Made by a program: the position numbers and the translations under genes. The notes under the pieces are model-generated. The model had not been told where the DNA came from. It worked only from the letters and a program-made list of their open reading frames with translations, and did no database searches. A stretch of 64,000 nt of DNA from Verrucomicrobiota bacterium (GTDB lineage: Bacteria; Verrucomicrobiota; Kiritimatiellia; CAIQIC01; JAGNIJ01), in the NCBI GenBank assembly GCA_022710725.1, contig JAKLGK010000001.1, positions 363,010-427,009 on the forward strand. Reading direction: 5' to 3'. This document shows positions 1-11,628 of this stretch, one piece after another. Position 1 is the stretch's first letter. Each line of letters opens with the position of its first letter.

Positions 1-254
1 AGCAGCGAGGCCACGCCGGCCACCGCGGCGCCGGCGGGCAGGCCCAGTGCCTTTTCCGCCGCGCCCGGATTCACGTCGAGCGACCGGCCCAACCGCTGCG
101 CCACGGCGCGGGTCCGGAACCGGACGATGACATGATCCTGCGCCCAGGACTGCCCGGGATCGGGCGGCGCGAAGGGCCAGTCGGCGCGCGCGCAGGCCGC
201 CAGCCCGATCACCAGCAAAAGAAGGATGCGCCGCCCCGCCATGCCGTCTTTCAT
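1..254 (-). CDS. Secreted protein, N-terminal part only (possible subtilase prodomain)
   Basis: Reading leftward from an ATG at 254, 84 codons stay open to the window edge, so the gene is cut off. The start MKDGMAGRR is followed by a hydrophobic stretch (ILLLLVIGLAAC) typical of a signal peptide, possibly a lipobox with Cys21. The next part, with HVIVRFR followed by a helix-rich AVAQRLGRSL, resembles the short N-terminal propeptide found in subtilisin-like proteases; this is inferred from pattern only and no catalytic residues are in view. The ATG overlaps the dus stop codon in an ATGA arrangement, so the two genes are probably translationally coupled. Confidence 0.55.
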   Translation of the reverse strand, partial: MKDGMAGRRILLLLVIGLAACARADWPFAPPDPGQSWAQDHVIVRFRTRAVAQRLGRSLDVNPGAAEKALGLPAGAAVAGVASL

Positions 255-1246
255 ACCCCGGCCCCGCGCTCGACCTCCGCCATCCGCGCCTCCCACTCGG
301 CAGGCGTGGCGGCCTGGAGGAAGGCGATCATCATCGGGCGCGGAACGCCCATCCCCTTGGCAAATCGCGGGATCCAGCGACGGAACAGCGACACGCCGAA
401 CCGCTCGCCGTAGAGTTGGATGTGGTCCGCGTACAGCCGGCGCATCATCGCCAGCCGCTCCGCGAAACAGGGCGCCGCAAGCGGCGGCTCGCCCGCGAGG
501 TCGCGGGCGACGTCGCGCAGGAACCACGGCTCGGACAACGTGTGCCGCCCGATCATGATCGCCGCCGCGCCGGTCCGCTCTAGCATCTCCCGCGCGGCGG
601 CGAGCGTGAACACGTCGCCGTTGGCGATCACCGGGACACGCACGGCTTCAACGACCTGCCGGATGCCGTCGAGGTCCACGGCCCCCGAGAACCGCTGCGC
701 GCGGGTGCGTCCGTGCACCGTCAGCGCCGCCGCCCCGGCGGCCTCCAGCCCGCGGGCCAGCTCCGCGGCGGCATCCGGCGCGTTCCAACCGAGCCGGATC
801 TTGACCGTGACGGGGATCTTCACCGACTCCACGACCCGGCGCGCGATCTCGACGGCGAGTTCCGGCGTTTTCATGAGCGCGGCGCCCGCGCCGCGGCTGC
901 AGATCTTCTTCTGCGGGCAGCCCATGTTGACGTCGATCAACTCCGCTCCCCGCGCCTCGAACCACTGCGCGGCCTCGGCGAGGAGGCCGGGCTTCGTGCC
1001 GTAGATCTGCCAGCCGAGCGGCCGGTCGTCCGGCGCGGTGGCGACCAGGGCCGACACCTTCCGGCTGCGGCCGCGCAGGATGCTGTCCGGGTTGACCATT
1101 TCGCTGAAGGCCAGCCCGACGCCGCCGAACGACCGGACCAGCCGCCGGAACGGCAGGTCCGTGTAGCCGGCCATCGGCGCCAGGACCGCGCGCGTGGCCA
1201 GCGGCAGGCCGCCGAGGGCCCAGGGTGTTGTTACCGATAGGGGCAT
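251..1246 (-). CDS. dusB: tRNA-dihydrouridine synthase
   Basis: A 331-residue FMN-dependent enzyme that reduces uridine to dihydrouridine in the D-loop of tRNA, in the cytoplasm. Seen: N-terminal PMAGYTDLPFRR barrel start, the NMGCP segment carrying the conserved active-site cysteine, GAGAALMKTP, PVTVKIRLGW, TVHGRTRAQ and an IANGDV/GAAAIMIGR phosphate-binding end. The NMGCPQKK pattern is closest to the DusB/NifR3 subgroup, so the symbol is a best guess. An upstream in-frame ATG at 1357 would add 37 residues of low-complexity sequence that overlaps a repeat region; the ATG at 1246, directly before MPLSVTTPWALGG, fits the family length. No strong Shine-Dalgarno sequence is visible. Confidence 0.92.
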   Translation of the reverse strand: MPLSVTTPWALGGLPLATRAVLAPMAGYTDLPFRRLVRSFGGVGLAFSEMVNPDSILRGRSRKVSALVATAPDDRPLGWQIYGTKPGLLAEAAQWFEARGAELIDVNMGCPQKKICSRGAGAALMKTPELAVEIARRVVESVKIPVTVKIRLGWNAPDAAAELARGLEAAGAAALTVHGRTRAQRFSGAVDLDGIRQVVEAVRVPVIANGDVFTLAAAREMLERTGAAAIMIGRHTLSEPWFLRDVARDLAGEPPLAAPCFAERLAMMRRLYADHIQLYGERFGVSLFRRWIPRFAKGMGVPRPMMIAFLQAATPAEWEARMAEVERGAGV

Positions 1247-1256
1247 GGGGTCAGGA

Positions 1257-1309
1257 TTTTCCGATGTTTGGGAAAAATGCACCATACTTTTCCAAGCACT
1301 GGGAAGAGA
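1257..1309. repeat. Paired TTTTCC-N-GGAAAA palindromic motifs, locus 1
   Basis: Two imperfect palindromes lie close together: TTTTCCGATGTTTGGGAAAA at 1257-1276 and TTTTCCAAGCACTGGGAA at about 1288-1305. The same two-copy arrangement, in inverted orientation, occurs at 32936-32982. The recurrence of both copies and spacer length suggests one composite dispersed element. Confidence 0.6.
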
Positions 1310-1310
1310 T

Positions 1311-1444
1311 TTCACCGCAGAGGGCGCAGAGGGCTGACCTGTTTGCGTGCCAACCAACTTCTACCCCTTGCACCTGTTTCCCTGCCCGTTTCGCGGTTCC
1401 AACTCCCCGCCCCTCCGCGTCCTCTGCGACCTCCGCGGTTCAAC
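1311..1444. repeat. Imperfect inverted repeat (MITE/REP-like)
   Basis: The left arm at 1311-1335 (ACCGCAGAGGGCGCAGAGG core) is mirrored by the right arm at 1418-1444 (CCTCTGCGACCTCCGCGGT core), with about 80 bases between. The arms match at roughly 20 of 25 positions. CACCGCAGAGGCGCAGAG-type sequences are frequent dispersed repeats in environmental bacterial genomes. Open frames inside are artefacts. Confidence 0.6.
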
Positions 1445-1573
1445 TCCGAAAAAACCCAAGACGGTTCTTGCGCTGGGCGGGGCGCTTGTGGTAAGTGGTA
1501 CACCGTTTTTTTGTCCTGAAATCTTCAATTCCGAAGACTTTCACGCGCAGCCAGAAAACGGAGAAGTGTGGAA

Positions 1574-5143
<3,570 letters not shown>

Positions 5144-5161
5144 GAAGAAAAGGAGCACGCC

Positions 5162-6169
5162 ATGGACTTGAGCACCACCTACATGGGCATGAGCCTGAAG
5201 AACCCGCTCGTGCCGTCCGCCGCCCCGGTCTCCGAGAGCGTGGACAAGATCCGGCAGATGGAGGACGCCGGCGCCGCCGCCGTGGTCATGTTCTCCATCT
5301 TCGAGGAGCAGGTCCGGCAGGAGGAGCAGTTGATCGACGACCGGCTCGCCGCCGGGACCGAGAGCTTCGCCGAGTCGCTCTCCTACTTCCCTGCGGTCGG
5401 CGACTACCACGTCGGCCCGGACGCCTACCTGGAGCTGATCCGCAAGGCCGCCGACGCGACGGACATCCCGATCATCGGCAGCCTGAACGGCGTGTCGCAC
5501 GAGGGCTGGATCTCGTACGCGCGGAGGATCCAGGAGGCGGGCGCCAAGGGGCTGGAGCTGAACGTGTACTACATCCCGACGGACCCGAAGCTGACGGGGG
5601 CCGCCGTCGAGCAGGAGTACCTGGACATCCTGAAGGCGGTCAAATCCGCCGTCACGATCCCGGTCGCGCTGAAGATCGGGCCGTACTTCAGCTCGCTGGC
5701 CAACATGGCGCACCAGTTCGACCAGGCCGGCGCGGACGCGCTGGTGCTCTTCAACCGGTTCTACCAGCCGGACCTCGACCTGGAGAACATGACGGTCGCC
5801 TCGACGTTGAACTTGAGCACGCCGGAGGACATCCGGCTGCCGCTGCGGTGGATCGCGATCCTGCACGGCCGGATCAAGGCCTCGCTGGCGGCGACCACGG
5901 GCGTGCACGGCGCGCGCGAGGCGGTCAAGTACCTGCTCGCCGGCGCGGACGTGGTGATGACGACCGCCGCGCTGCTCAAGAAGGGCCTCCGCCACCTGAC
6001 CACGCTGGTCGAGGACCTGGACAACTGGCTCGAGGAAAACGAGTACGAGTCCGTCCGGCAGATGAAGGGCATCTTGAGCCAGAAGACCGTCGCCGACCCG
6101 GCGGCGTTCGAGCGCGCGAACTACATCAAGATTCTGGAGAAGTACAAAACCGAGTACCGGATGGTTTGA
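5162..6169 (+). CDS. Dihydroorotate dehydrogenase-like flavoprotein
   Basis: A 335-residue TIM-barrel flavoprotein of the DHOD-like family, distinct from true PyrD. Seen: MDLSTTYMGMSLKNPLVPSAAPVSES at the N-terminus, IPIIGSLNGVSHEGW, LELNVYY, PVALKIGPYFSSL, ADALVLFNRFY, and a C-terminal GARE/KYLLAGADVVMTTAALLKKG FMN-phosphate region. It has a good ribosome site (AAAGGAG, 8 bases before ATG) and sits between nifJ and a ferredoxin. Family members of this type are often next to PFOR genes. The substrate is unknown; a redox role coupled to ferredoxin is inferred from context only. Confidence 0.88.
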   Translation: MDLSTTYMGMSLKNPLVPSAAPVSESVDKIRQMEDAGAAAVVMFSIFEEQVRQEEQLIDDRLAAGTESFAESLSYFPAVGDYHVGPDAYLELIRKAADATDIPIIGSLNGVSHEGWISYARRIQEAGAKGLELNVYYIPTDPKLTGAAVEQEYLDILKAVKSAVTIPVALKIGPYFSSLANMAHQFDQAGADALVLFNRFYQPDLDLENMTVASTLNLSTPEDIRLPLRWIAILHGRIKASLAATTGVHGAREAVKYLLAGADVVMTTAALLKKGLRHLTTLVEDLDNWLEENEYESVRQMKGILSQKTVADPAAFERANYIKILEKYKTEYRMV

Positions 6170-6192
6170 TCCGGCCACCAAAGGAGAACACC

Positions 6193-6381
6193 ATGAAAGC
6201 CACGATCGACAAGGACCTCTGCACGGGCTGCGAGCTGTGCGTGACCACCGCCCCGGACGTCTTCGAGATGGGCGACGACAACATCGCCCAGCCCAAGGGC
6301 GACAGCGTGCCCGCCGGCTCCGAGGACGCCGCCCAGGAAGCGGCCGCCAACTGCCCGGTCGAGTGCATCAAGGTCGGCTAA
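6193..6381 (+). CDS. Single-cluster 4Fe-4S ferredoxin
   Basis: A 62-residue acidic ferredoxin. Cysteines 10, 13 and 16 (CTGCELC) together with Cys54 (CPVEC) should bind one 4Fe-4S cluster; Cys58 could form a disulfide in place of a second cluster, as in Thermotoga/Desulfovibrio-type ferredoxins. It follows the DHOD-like gene by 23 bases with AAAGGAG before the ATG and is last in the operon, directly ahead of a strong terminator. It is the likely electron acceptor of the upstream PFOR. Too short for many ORF callers but unambiguous. Confidence 0.95.
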   Translation: MKATIDKDLCTGCELCVTTAPDVFEMGDDNIAQPKGDSVPAGSEDAAQEAAANCPVECIKVG

Positions 6382-6408
6382 GCGATCCGCCATCGCGCTG
6401 ACGCAAAC

Positions 6409-6437
6409 GGGGGGCCTTTCGGCCCCTCGTTTTTTTT
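6409..6437 (+). terminator. Rho-independent terminator of the nifJ operon
   Basis: GGGGCC (6411-6416), a TTTC loop and GGCCCC (6421-6426) form a perfect GC stem, followed by TCG and eight T residues at 6430-6437. It lies 28 bases after the ferredoxin stop codon. Confidence 0.93.
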
Positions 6438-6547
6438 ACGCTTCAATTCGCGGGGCTGATTCCGGGGAACAACCGAAATCGGCCGCGCGCCGGAACAGCA
6501 TCGCCCCCGGCCGGCCCAGGCCCTCGTATCCGGAGAAACGGGACGGG

Positions 6548-7279
6548 TCAGGCCTGTTCCTCGACGGCAAATCGCCGATAGCGCTTTTGCATCCAGCGCA
6601 CGGCCCAGAGATCCCAGATTGTTTCCTTCAGCCGGCCCCAGTTGGTGTACTTGCTCCGGCCCGCGGCCCGCGGCCGGTGCCGCACGGGGATTTCCCCGAT
6701 CCGCGCCCCCCGCATCGCCAGCAGCGCCGGCAGGAACCGGTGCATGCCCCGCCACTCGAGCGGCAGTTCCCGCGCCCATTCCGCGCGGAAGGCCTTCAGG
6801 GTGCAGCCCGTATCGCGGACCTGCTCCTTCAGCGCGCGGTTGCGGACGGCATTGGCCAGCCGGCTGCCCGCCCGCTTGGCGAAGGAATCCTGCCGCTTCC
6901 CGCGGTAGCCGCAGCAGACATCGCAGCGATCGAGCTGTTCCAGCAGCCGCGGGATGTCGGCCGGATCGTTCTGCCCGTCCGCGTCCAGCGTGACGAGCAC
7001 GCCGCCCCGCGCGGCGCGAAACCCGGCCTTCGTCGCCGCGCTCTGGCCGGAGTTCGGCGCCAGCCGGATCACGCGCAACTCGGGCAGCTCCGCGGCCACC
7101 TTCTTGAGCACGGCCGGCGTGCCGTCCGTGGACCCGTCGTCGACAGCTAGGATCTCGAAACTCCGGCCCGTTTTCCGAAGCACCCCGCACAGCTCGCGCA
7201 GCGTACCCTCGACGCACTCCTCCTCGTTGTACGCCGGCATGATCACGGATATCTCGACGGGACCGGAGGTTTCTTTCAT
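6548..7279 (-). CDS. Family 2 glycosyltransferase (polyprenyl-phosphate sugar type)
   Basis: A 243-residue GT-A glycosyltransferase. Seen: ISVIMPAYNEE at residues 10-20, the nucleotide-binding DDGSTDGT, the DADGQNDP metal/DxD segment, and a C-terminal RSKYTNWGRLKETIWDLW typical of dolichyl-phosphate-mannose-synthase-like enzymes. There are no C-terminal membrane helices, so it should be a peripheral enzyme that charges a lipid carrier with a sugar for the cell-envelope operon. It is the last gene of the minus-strand LPS cluster, 9 bases downstream of the kinase/glycosidase fusion. Donor and acceptor cannot be read from sequence. Confidence 0.9.
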   Translation of the reverse strand: MKETSGPVEISVIMPAYNEEECVEGTLRELCGVLRKTGRSFEILAVDDGSTDGTPAVLKKVAAELPELRVIRLAPNSGQSAATKAGFRAARGGVLVTLDADGQNDPADIPRLLEQLDRCDVCCGYRGKRQDSFAKRAGSRLANAVRNRALKEQVRDTGCTLKAFRAEWARELPLEWRGMHRFLPALLAMRGARIGEIPVRHRPRAAGRSKYTNWGRLKETIWDLWAVRWMQKRYRRFAVEEQA

Positions 7280-7288
7280 CGCAGCGAA

Positions 7289-9490
7289 TTATCCTTCGCG
7301 CGCCGGGCCGGCATCCAGCAGAAAAACGGGAGACCCGCCCAGGCGCACGACATCTCCCGGGCCCGCCTGCTCGCGCCCCAACGCGTCCAGCGCGGCCGTG
7401 CACCCTTCCGGCCGGGCGATCTCGCGAACGGCGCCGTGGGTCCAGGCGATGACGACGGAGCGGCCGGCCTCCGTCTCGAGGGCCAGGCGGCGTTCACCCG
7501 GCGGCGCCTCCAGCCGGCGCATGAACTTGCCGCCGCCCACCTGCTTCAGGAAGAACCGCAGTTGCTCATAGGCCGGACGCGGACGCCAGTTCGCGGGATC
7601 GGTATCGTCCACCAGCCCATAACCCCGGGCCACGAGCCGCCACCAGTACACGCGCTCCGCCATGCCCGAGCAGACCGCCGCCGCCAGATAGCGGATCATG
7701 AAGTCGGCGTACTCCTGCTCCCCGACGCTGGGATCCCCGTGCCGCGGCCCCGGCGAAACGTGCGGCGACCCCACGGGGGACCAGACCCCCTGCCCCTGCA
7801 CCGGCCAGTTGACTTCGGAGATGATCAGCCGGTCCTCGCAGGCCGGGGACGCCGCGGCGATGGCGCGGGCCAGGGCGCATTTCTTTTCCAGGTCGAACCC
7901 CGCCTGCGTGTTCTCCGGCGCCCCGCGCCGGTCCACGTACAGGTGATGCGACAGCGCATGGAACCGGAAGCCGGCCGGCGCCTGGTCCAGCAACGCCAGC
8001 ACCGACGGGTACTCGAAATCGATCCCCGCGGGCCCCATGAACTTCAAGCCCGGGTAACGCGGGGCCCGTTCCGCCACGGCCTGCGCCATGCGGCCGTACT
8101 CCCGCCAGTCCCACACCCCCCACTTGACCCGGTTGACCGCGTGCCCGATCTCCACCCAGTCCGCGATGCCGTCCACCTGCCCGAGCGCCTGGTCCGCAAA
8201 ATCCGCCCACCGGGCCGGATCGCGCACCGAGGCGCGGTCCTGGACCAGCGCCGCCGCGACCGGATGGCCGCGCTCCTTCAGCGCCCGCGCCGTTCGCGCC
8301 ACCAGCGCCCAGTGCGCCGGGCCGCGATGGCGATAAAAGCGGAGCATCACCGGGATGGGCCCGAGTTCCTCGAGAAGCGCCGCCTCGCGTTCGACGGTGT
8401 CTTCTTCGGGATGCAGCGCGACGCCGAACCGGCGCTTCAGATCCACCGGCCGGGCGTAGCATTCCGCGATCAAACGGTTGTACTGGCGCCGGACCGGAAA
8501 CGCGGCGCGGGCCACCGCCGCCGCCGTGCGCCAGGCGTTGCCGGCCGGGTAGTAATGGCGGCGGTCGGGAGGCCGCATGGCGCTGATCGCCTGGCCGGAC
8601 CGCTCGTCCCAGATCCAGATGTCCGGCTCGGCTGGATAGGTGGTTTCCGGGGGACGGGCCGCCCTCCGCTCCCGGCGGGCGCGCAGCGGGTGACGCCAGC
8701 TCCGGCTCGCCGTGTGCCAGGCAAAGAGGCGCCGGTAGAAGCGCTCCCAGCGGAGGAAGGCCGGCGGCGGCGGCGCGGCGAAGTACATCTCGATGAACAC
8801 GCGCAGGAAATCGGAGGGCAGCGTGATGCGGGAGATGTCCCGGGCCCGGGCGCGGTTCGAGAGCGCGCCGCGGATCCGGGCGCGGTTCAGGTCCACGAAC
8901 TGGACGTCGCGCCATTCGCCCGCCCCCGCGCGGCGCAGCAGGATGTTCTGGTTGCCAAGATCGCCGTGGACCACGCCGGCCTCGTGCAGCGCCCGCACGG
9001 CGCGGGCGACGGTCTCGAGCAGCGCCATCAGCCGGGCGCATTCGGGCTCGTGGCGGTAGAGGCGGATGAGCTCGTTGCGGAAGCTCGTGAGGCCCTGGAC
9101 ATACTCGGAAAAGTAATAGGATTCCAGCAGACGAAGGCCGCGCCACCGGTCGAGGTACCCCACGGGCGGCGGTGTGCCGACGCCCCGCTCCCGCAGGTGC
9201 TCCGCGGCGAGCCAGGATCGGCGCGCCTTGGTGCCCAGCAACCGGTCGGACAAGTTCTTCAGCAGCGAGGCGCGCCCGAAGGATTTCACCGCCGCCTCGA
9301 CCGGCCGGCGCTTCCGGAACAGCACGAGCCGCACCACGCGACTGCGCCCGCCGACCTGGACGGTCTCCCCTTCCGCAAGCAGCGCGGGCAGCGACTCCAT
9401 CTTCTCCGGCAGGCCCGGCTCCCAGAAGTCGGGATCGAGATGGCCGCTGTACCGGCTCGGACGCACGCGGGGCGCAGGCGACAGCTTCAT
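7289..9490 (-). CDS. LPS-kinase-fold protein fused to a glycosidase-like TIM barrel
   Basis: A 733-residue two-domain protein. Residues about 40-270 look like the Kdo/WaaP-type small kinase family: His175-Gly-Asp177-Leu-Gly-Asn-Gln-Asn is the catalytic loop and Asp200 in VQFVDLNRA is the metal-binding Asp. Residues about 390-733 resemble a clan GH-A-type barrel, with Glu559 in IISEVNWP at the usual nucleophile position. At the position where GH-A enzymes carry Asn-Glu (acid/base), this protein reads His450-Ala451 in EIGHAVNRVKWG, so normal hydrolysis is doubtful. The start at 9490 overlaps the preceding gene's stop by four bases. A role in modifying or sensing LPS core sugar is inferred from the operon. 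Confidence 0.8.
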   Translation of the reverse strand: MKLSPAPRVRPSRYSGHLDPDFWEPGLPEKMESLPALLAEGETVQVGGRSRVVRLVLFRKRRPVEAAVKSFGRASLLKNLSDRLLGTKARRSWLAAEHLRERGVGTPPPVGYLDRWRGLRLLESYYFSEYVQGLTSFRNELIRLYRHEPECARLMALLETVARAVRALHEAGVVHGDLGNQNILLRRAGAGEWRDVQFVDLNRARIRGALSNRARARDISRITLPSDFLRVFIEMYFAAPPPPAFLRWERFYRRLFAWHTASRSWRHPLRARRERRAARPPETTYPAEPDIWIWDERSGQAISAMRPPDRRHYYPAGNAWRTAAAVARAAFPVRRQYNRLIAECYARPVDLKRRFGVALHPEEDTVEREAALLEELGPIPVMLRFYRHRGPAHWALVARTARALKERGHPVAAALVQDRASVRDPARWADFADQALGQVDGIADWVEIGHAVNRVKWGVWDWREYGRMAQAVAERAPRYPGLKFMGPAGIDFEYPSVLALLDQAPAGFRFHALSHHLYVDRRGAPENTQAGFDLEKKCALARAIAAASPACEDRLIISEVNWPVQGQGVWSPVGSPHVSPGPRHGDPSVGEQEYADFMIRYLAAAVCSGMAERVYWWRLVARGYGLVDDTDPANWRPRPAYEQLRFFLKQVGGGKFMRRLEAPPGERRLALETEAGRSVVIAWTHGAVREIARPEGCTAALDALGREQAGPGDVVRLGGSPVFLLDAGPAREG

Positions 9491-11628
9491 GCCGGGTCCT
9501 CCGCGGGATCGGCCGACAGCGCGCCCAGGACGATAGCCAGCACGATCATCAGCTCCGTATCGCCGAAATTGTACTCCACCAGCCCGTTGAGCAGGAGCCC
9601 CGCGAGCATCCAGGTGAAGGCGACGGCCTGGGCGCGGCGTTCGCCGTCCATCGGCGCGGCGCGCAGCCGCCGGGCGGCCTCGGCCAGGCCCAGGCCCATC
9701 CAGGCCAGATACACCGCCAGCCCGATCCAGCCCGTTTCGACGAGCACCTGGACGGGGTTCGAGTGCAGGTGGTTCCGCTTCCGCTCCACGCCGGGATCGA
9801 TCCGCATGAGCAGGGGCGCCGTGACCGAGCGGTAGCCTACGCCCAGCGGATACTGCTCCACCAGCGCGGGCGCGATCCGGGTCCACATGGTGAGCCGGCC
9901 TCCGCCCTGGGTATCCCACTCGACCTGGAGCTGCTCCACGCGGCCGCGAACGGGATGCAGACACAGGGCCGCGCCGACCAGCGCGAGCAGGCCAAGCAAC
10001 CAGAGCCAGCGGCGCCGGGCCGCCAGGCTCACCGCCCCGAGCCCGACGGCGGTGATCCAGGAGCCCCGCTTGAAGTTGAGCACCAGGCCGGCGGCCTGCG
10101 CCGCCGCCAGCGCCCACCAGCCCGCGGGGATGCCCCCGCGGCGGCGCCGCCACAGGAACAGCGCCGCCGTGGCCAGGAGCCCGATCATCAGCATTTGCCC
10201 GGCGGTCATGGACCCCAGCGCGACCATCCGGCCGAAGTAGTCCGGGATGCCGGCCAGGACCACCGTCTGCGCCCGCCAGGCCTGCCACGAGTTCAGCAGG
10301 ACGATCTTCAGGCCCAGCACGCCGCTGCCGGCGGCGAACGCTTTCAGCAGCGCCGTGCGCCGGGGCACGGTCGGCGCCAGGGCGGCCGTGACCGGGATGA
10401 GAAGGAACCAGAGGAGCCTTCCCGTCTTCTTCACCAGCCGGAACGGCTCGGGCCCGAGGACGACGGACAGGACGGCGATCGCGGCGAAGGCCAGCGCCGG
10501 CCAGAACAACAGGGGCCAGGCGATGCGCAGCCGGCCCCGGATCGCGGCCAGGCCCGCGCAAGCCAGGCCCAGCCCGCCGCAGACCTGGGCCAGCGCGATG
10601 GAAAAAGGCACGCCGAACGCGGCCGCCAGCAGCAGGGCCCAGGCCCACCGTTCCCAGGGCAGGTCGCGCCGGACCGTGCCCGCCGCCGCGGAAGCGCGCG
10701 CTCTTCGCCGCGGCCACCAGGCCGCGGCCGCCAGCATCGAGGCCATGATCAGCATCGTCCACGCGGAATCCGTGCCGTCGGCGCGCAAGCCGTTCCACCA
10801 GCCGCCCCCGGATTCCGGCACGCGCGTCGTGAGCAGGCCGTTCAGCCGGATCGTGAACACCCAGCCGCTGTGCGCGCCGATCGCGAACCAGATCGTGCCG
10901 GTCCGGGCCACGAAGGCGCACAGCACGCCGCCCAGGAGGGCCAGGTTCGCGAGGCGGACGCCCTCCGCCACGGAGAAGGCCGGCAAGGCCCGCGTGGATT
11001 TCAGGACCGCGGCGACGGCCGGCCAGAAGCCGGCCCGCTCGAACGCGGCGGGATCGGTCTCCACGAAGTGGGCCAGCCCGAACAGGACGCTGCCGACCAG
11101 GGCGGCGGGCAGCGCGCCCCAGATCCGGGCGGGCACCCGATACAGGATGCCGCGGGCCAGCGTCTCCTCGAAAAAGCCGACCGCCAGCGCCGCGCCGGCA
11201 TACACAACCAGCATCAGCGGATTCAGGTTCCAGCCGTGATCGGCCACGTACACCCGGGCGCCGGCGGCGGACATCGCCAGGGCCACCGCCCCCATCGTCA
11301 GCAGGCCGAAGAGCGCGCCGCGCCCGAGCTGGCTGAGCCCGGGCCGCGCCGCCGGCCGATCCTCCGCGGAATAGCCGAGGTCATGCCAGCCGCGCCAGCC
11401 CAGGCGCCGGAGAAGCCAGGGCAGGAGGAGGACGAGAAACACCTGCAGGCACCGGCTCATGACCTTGTCCGGCCCCTTGCGGAGGACCGCGCGGGCCATT
11501 TCCTCCGGCGCGTGCGGCATCAGCCGGACAAGGGCGACGGCGGTCACGGCGGCCGCGAGGAACGTGCCGGCCAGGTAAGCCAGCACCGCCAGCGTCGCCC
11601 GGATGCGCGTGGCGCGCGGCGCGGTCAT
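9487..11628 (-). CDS. CPBP intramembrane protease fused to O-antigen-ligase-like domain
   Basis: A 713-residue polytopic membrane protein combining two families. The N-terminal third has the CPBP (Abi/CAAX protease-like) motifs: Glu154-Glu155-x3-Arg159, a His187 in FGLAHF, and His253 in GAHSGW. The C-terminal two thirds look like a WaaL/O-antigen ligase: many hydrophobic helices, NFKRGSW near residue 518, and LHSNPVQVLVETGWIGL near 620, the large periplasmic-loop and following-helix signature. The ATG at 11628 overlaps the upstream stop (ATGA), favouring it over the in-frame ATG at 11661. Ligation of polysaccharide to lipid A-core is inferred from the C-terminal family; the protease part's substrate is unknown. 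Confidence 0.85.
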   Translation of the reverse strand: MTAPRATRIRATLAVLAYLAGTFLAAAVTAVALVRLMPHAPEEMARAVLRKGPDKVMSRCLQVFLVLLLPWLLRRLGWRGWHDLGYSAEDRPAARPGLSQLGRGALFGLLTMGAVALAMSAAGARVYVADHGWNLNPLMLVVYAGAALAVGFFEETLARGILYRVPARIWGALPAALVGSVLFGLAHFVETDPAAFERAGFWPAVAAVLKSTRALPAFSVAEGVRLANLALLGGVLCAFVARTGTIWFAIGAHSGWVFTIRLNGLLTTRVPESGGGWWNGLRADGTDSAWTMLIMASMLAAAAWWPRRRARASAAAGTVRRDLPWERWAWALLLAAAFGVPFSIALAQVCGGLGLACAGLAAIRGRLRIAWPLLFWPALAFAAIAVLSVVLGPEPFRLVKKTGRLLWFLLIPVTAALAPTVPRRTALLKAFAAGSGVLGLKIVLLNSWQAWRAQTVVLAGIPDYFGRMVALGSMTAGQMLMIGLLATAALFLWRRRRGGIPAGWWALAAAQAAGLVLNFKRGSWITAVGLGAVSLAARRRWLWLLGLLALVGAALCLHPVRGRVEQLQVEWDTQGGGRLTMWTRIAPALVEQYPLGVGYRSVTAPLLMRIDPGVERKRNHLHSNPVQVLVETGWIGLAVYLAWMGLGLAEAARRLRAAPMDGERRAQAVAFTWMLAGLLLNGLVEYNFGDTELMIVLAIVLGALSADPAEDPA

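Larger units (their letters stand above)
1247..1573. other. Repeat-filled intergenic region between dus and nifJ
   Basis: This 327-base divergent gap contains no convincing gene. It holds a pair of TTTTCC...GGAAAA motifs (1257-1309) and a longer imperfect inverted repeat (1311-1444); both are listed separately. The nifJ ribosome binding site GGAG lies at 1560-1563. Confidence 0.7.

Noticed and set aside
9491..10921. Upstream in-frame extension of the kinase/glycosidase gene
   Set aside because: The extension is out-of-phase shadow of the CPBP/ligase gene; the true ATG at 9490 has a four-base overlap with the upstream stop.
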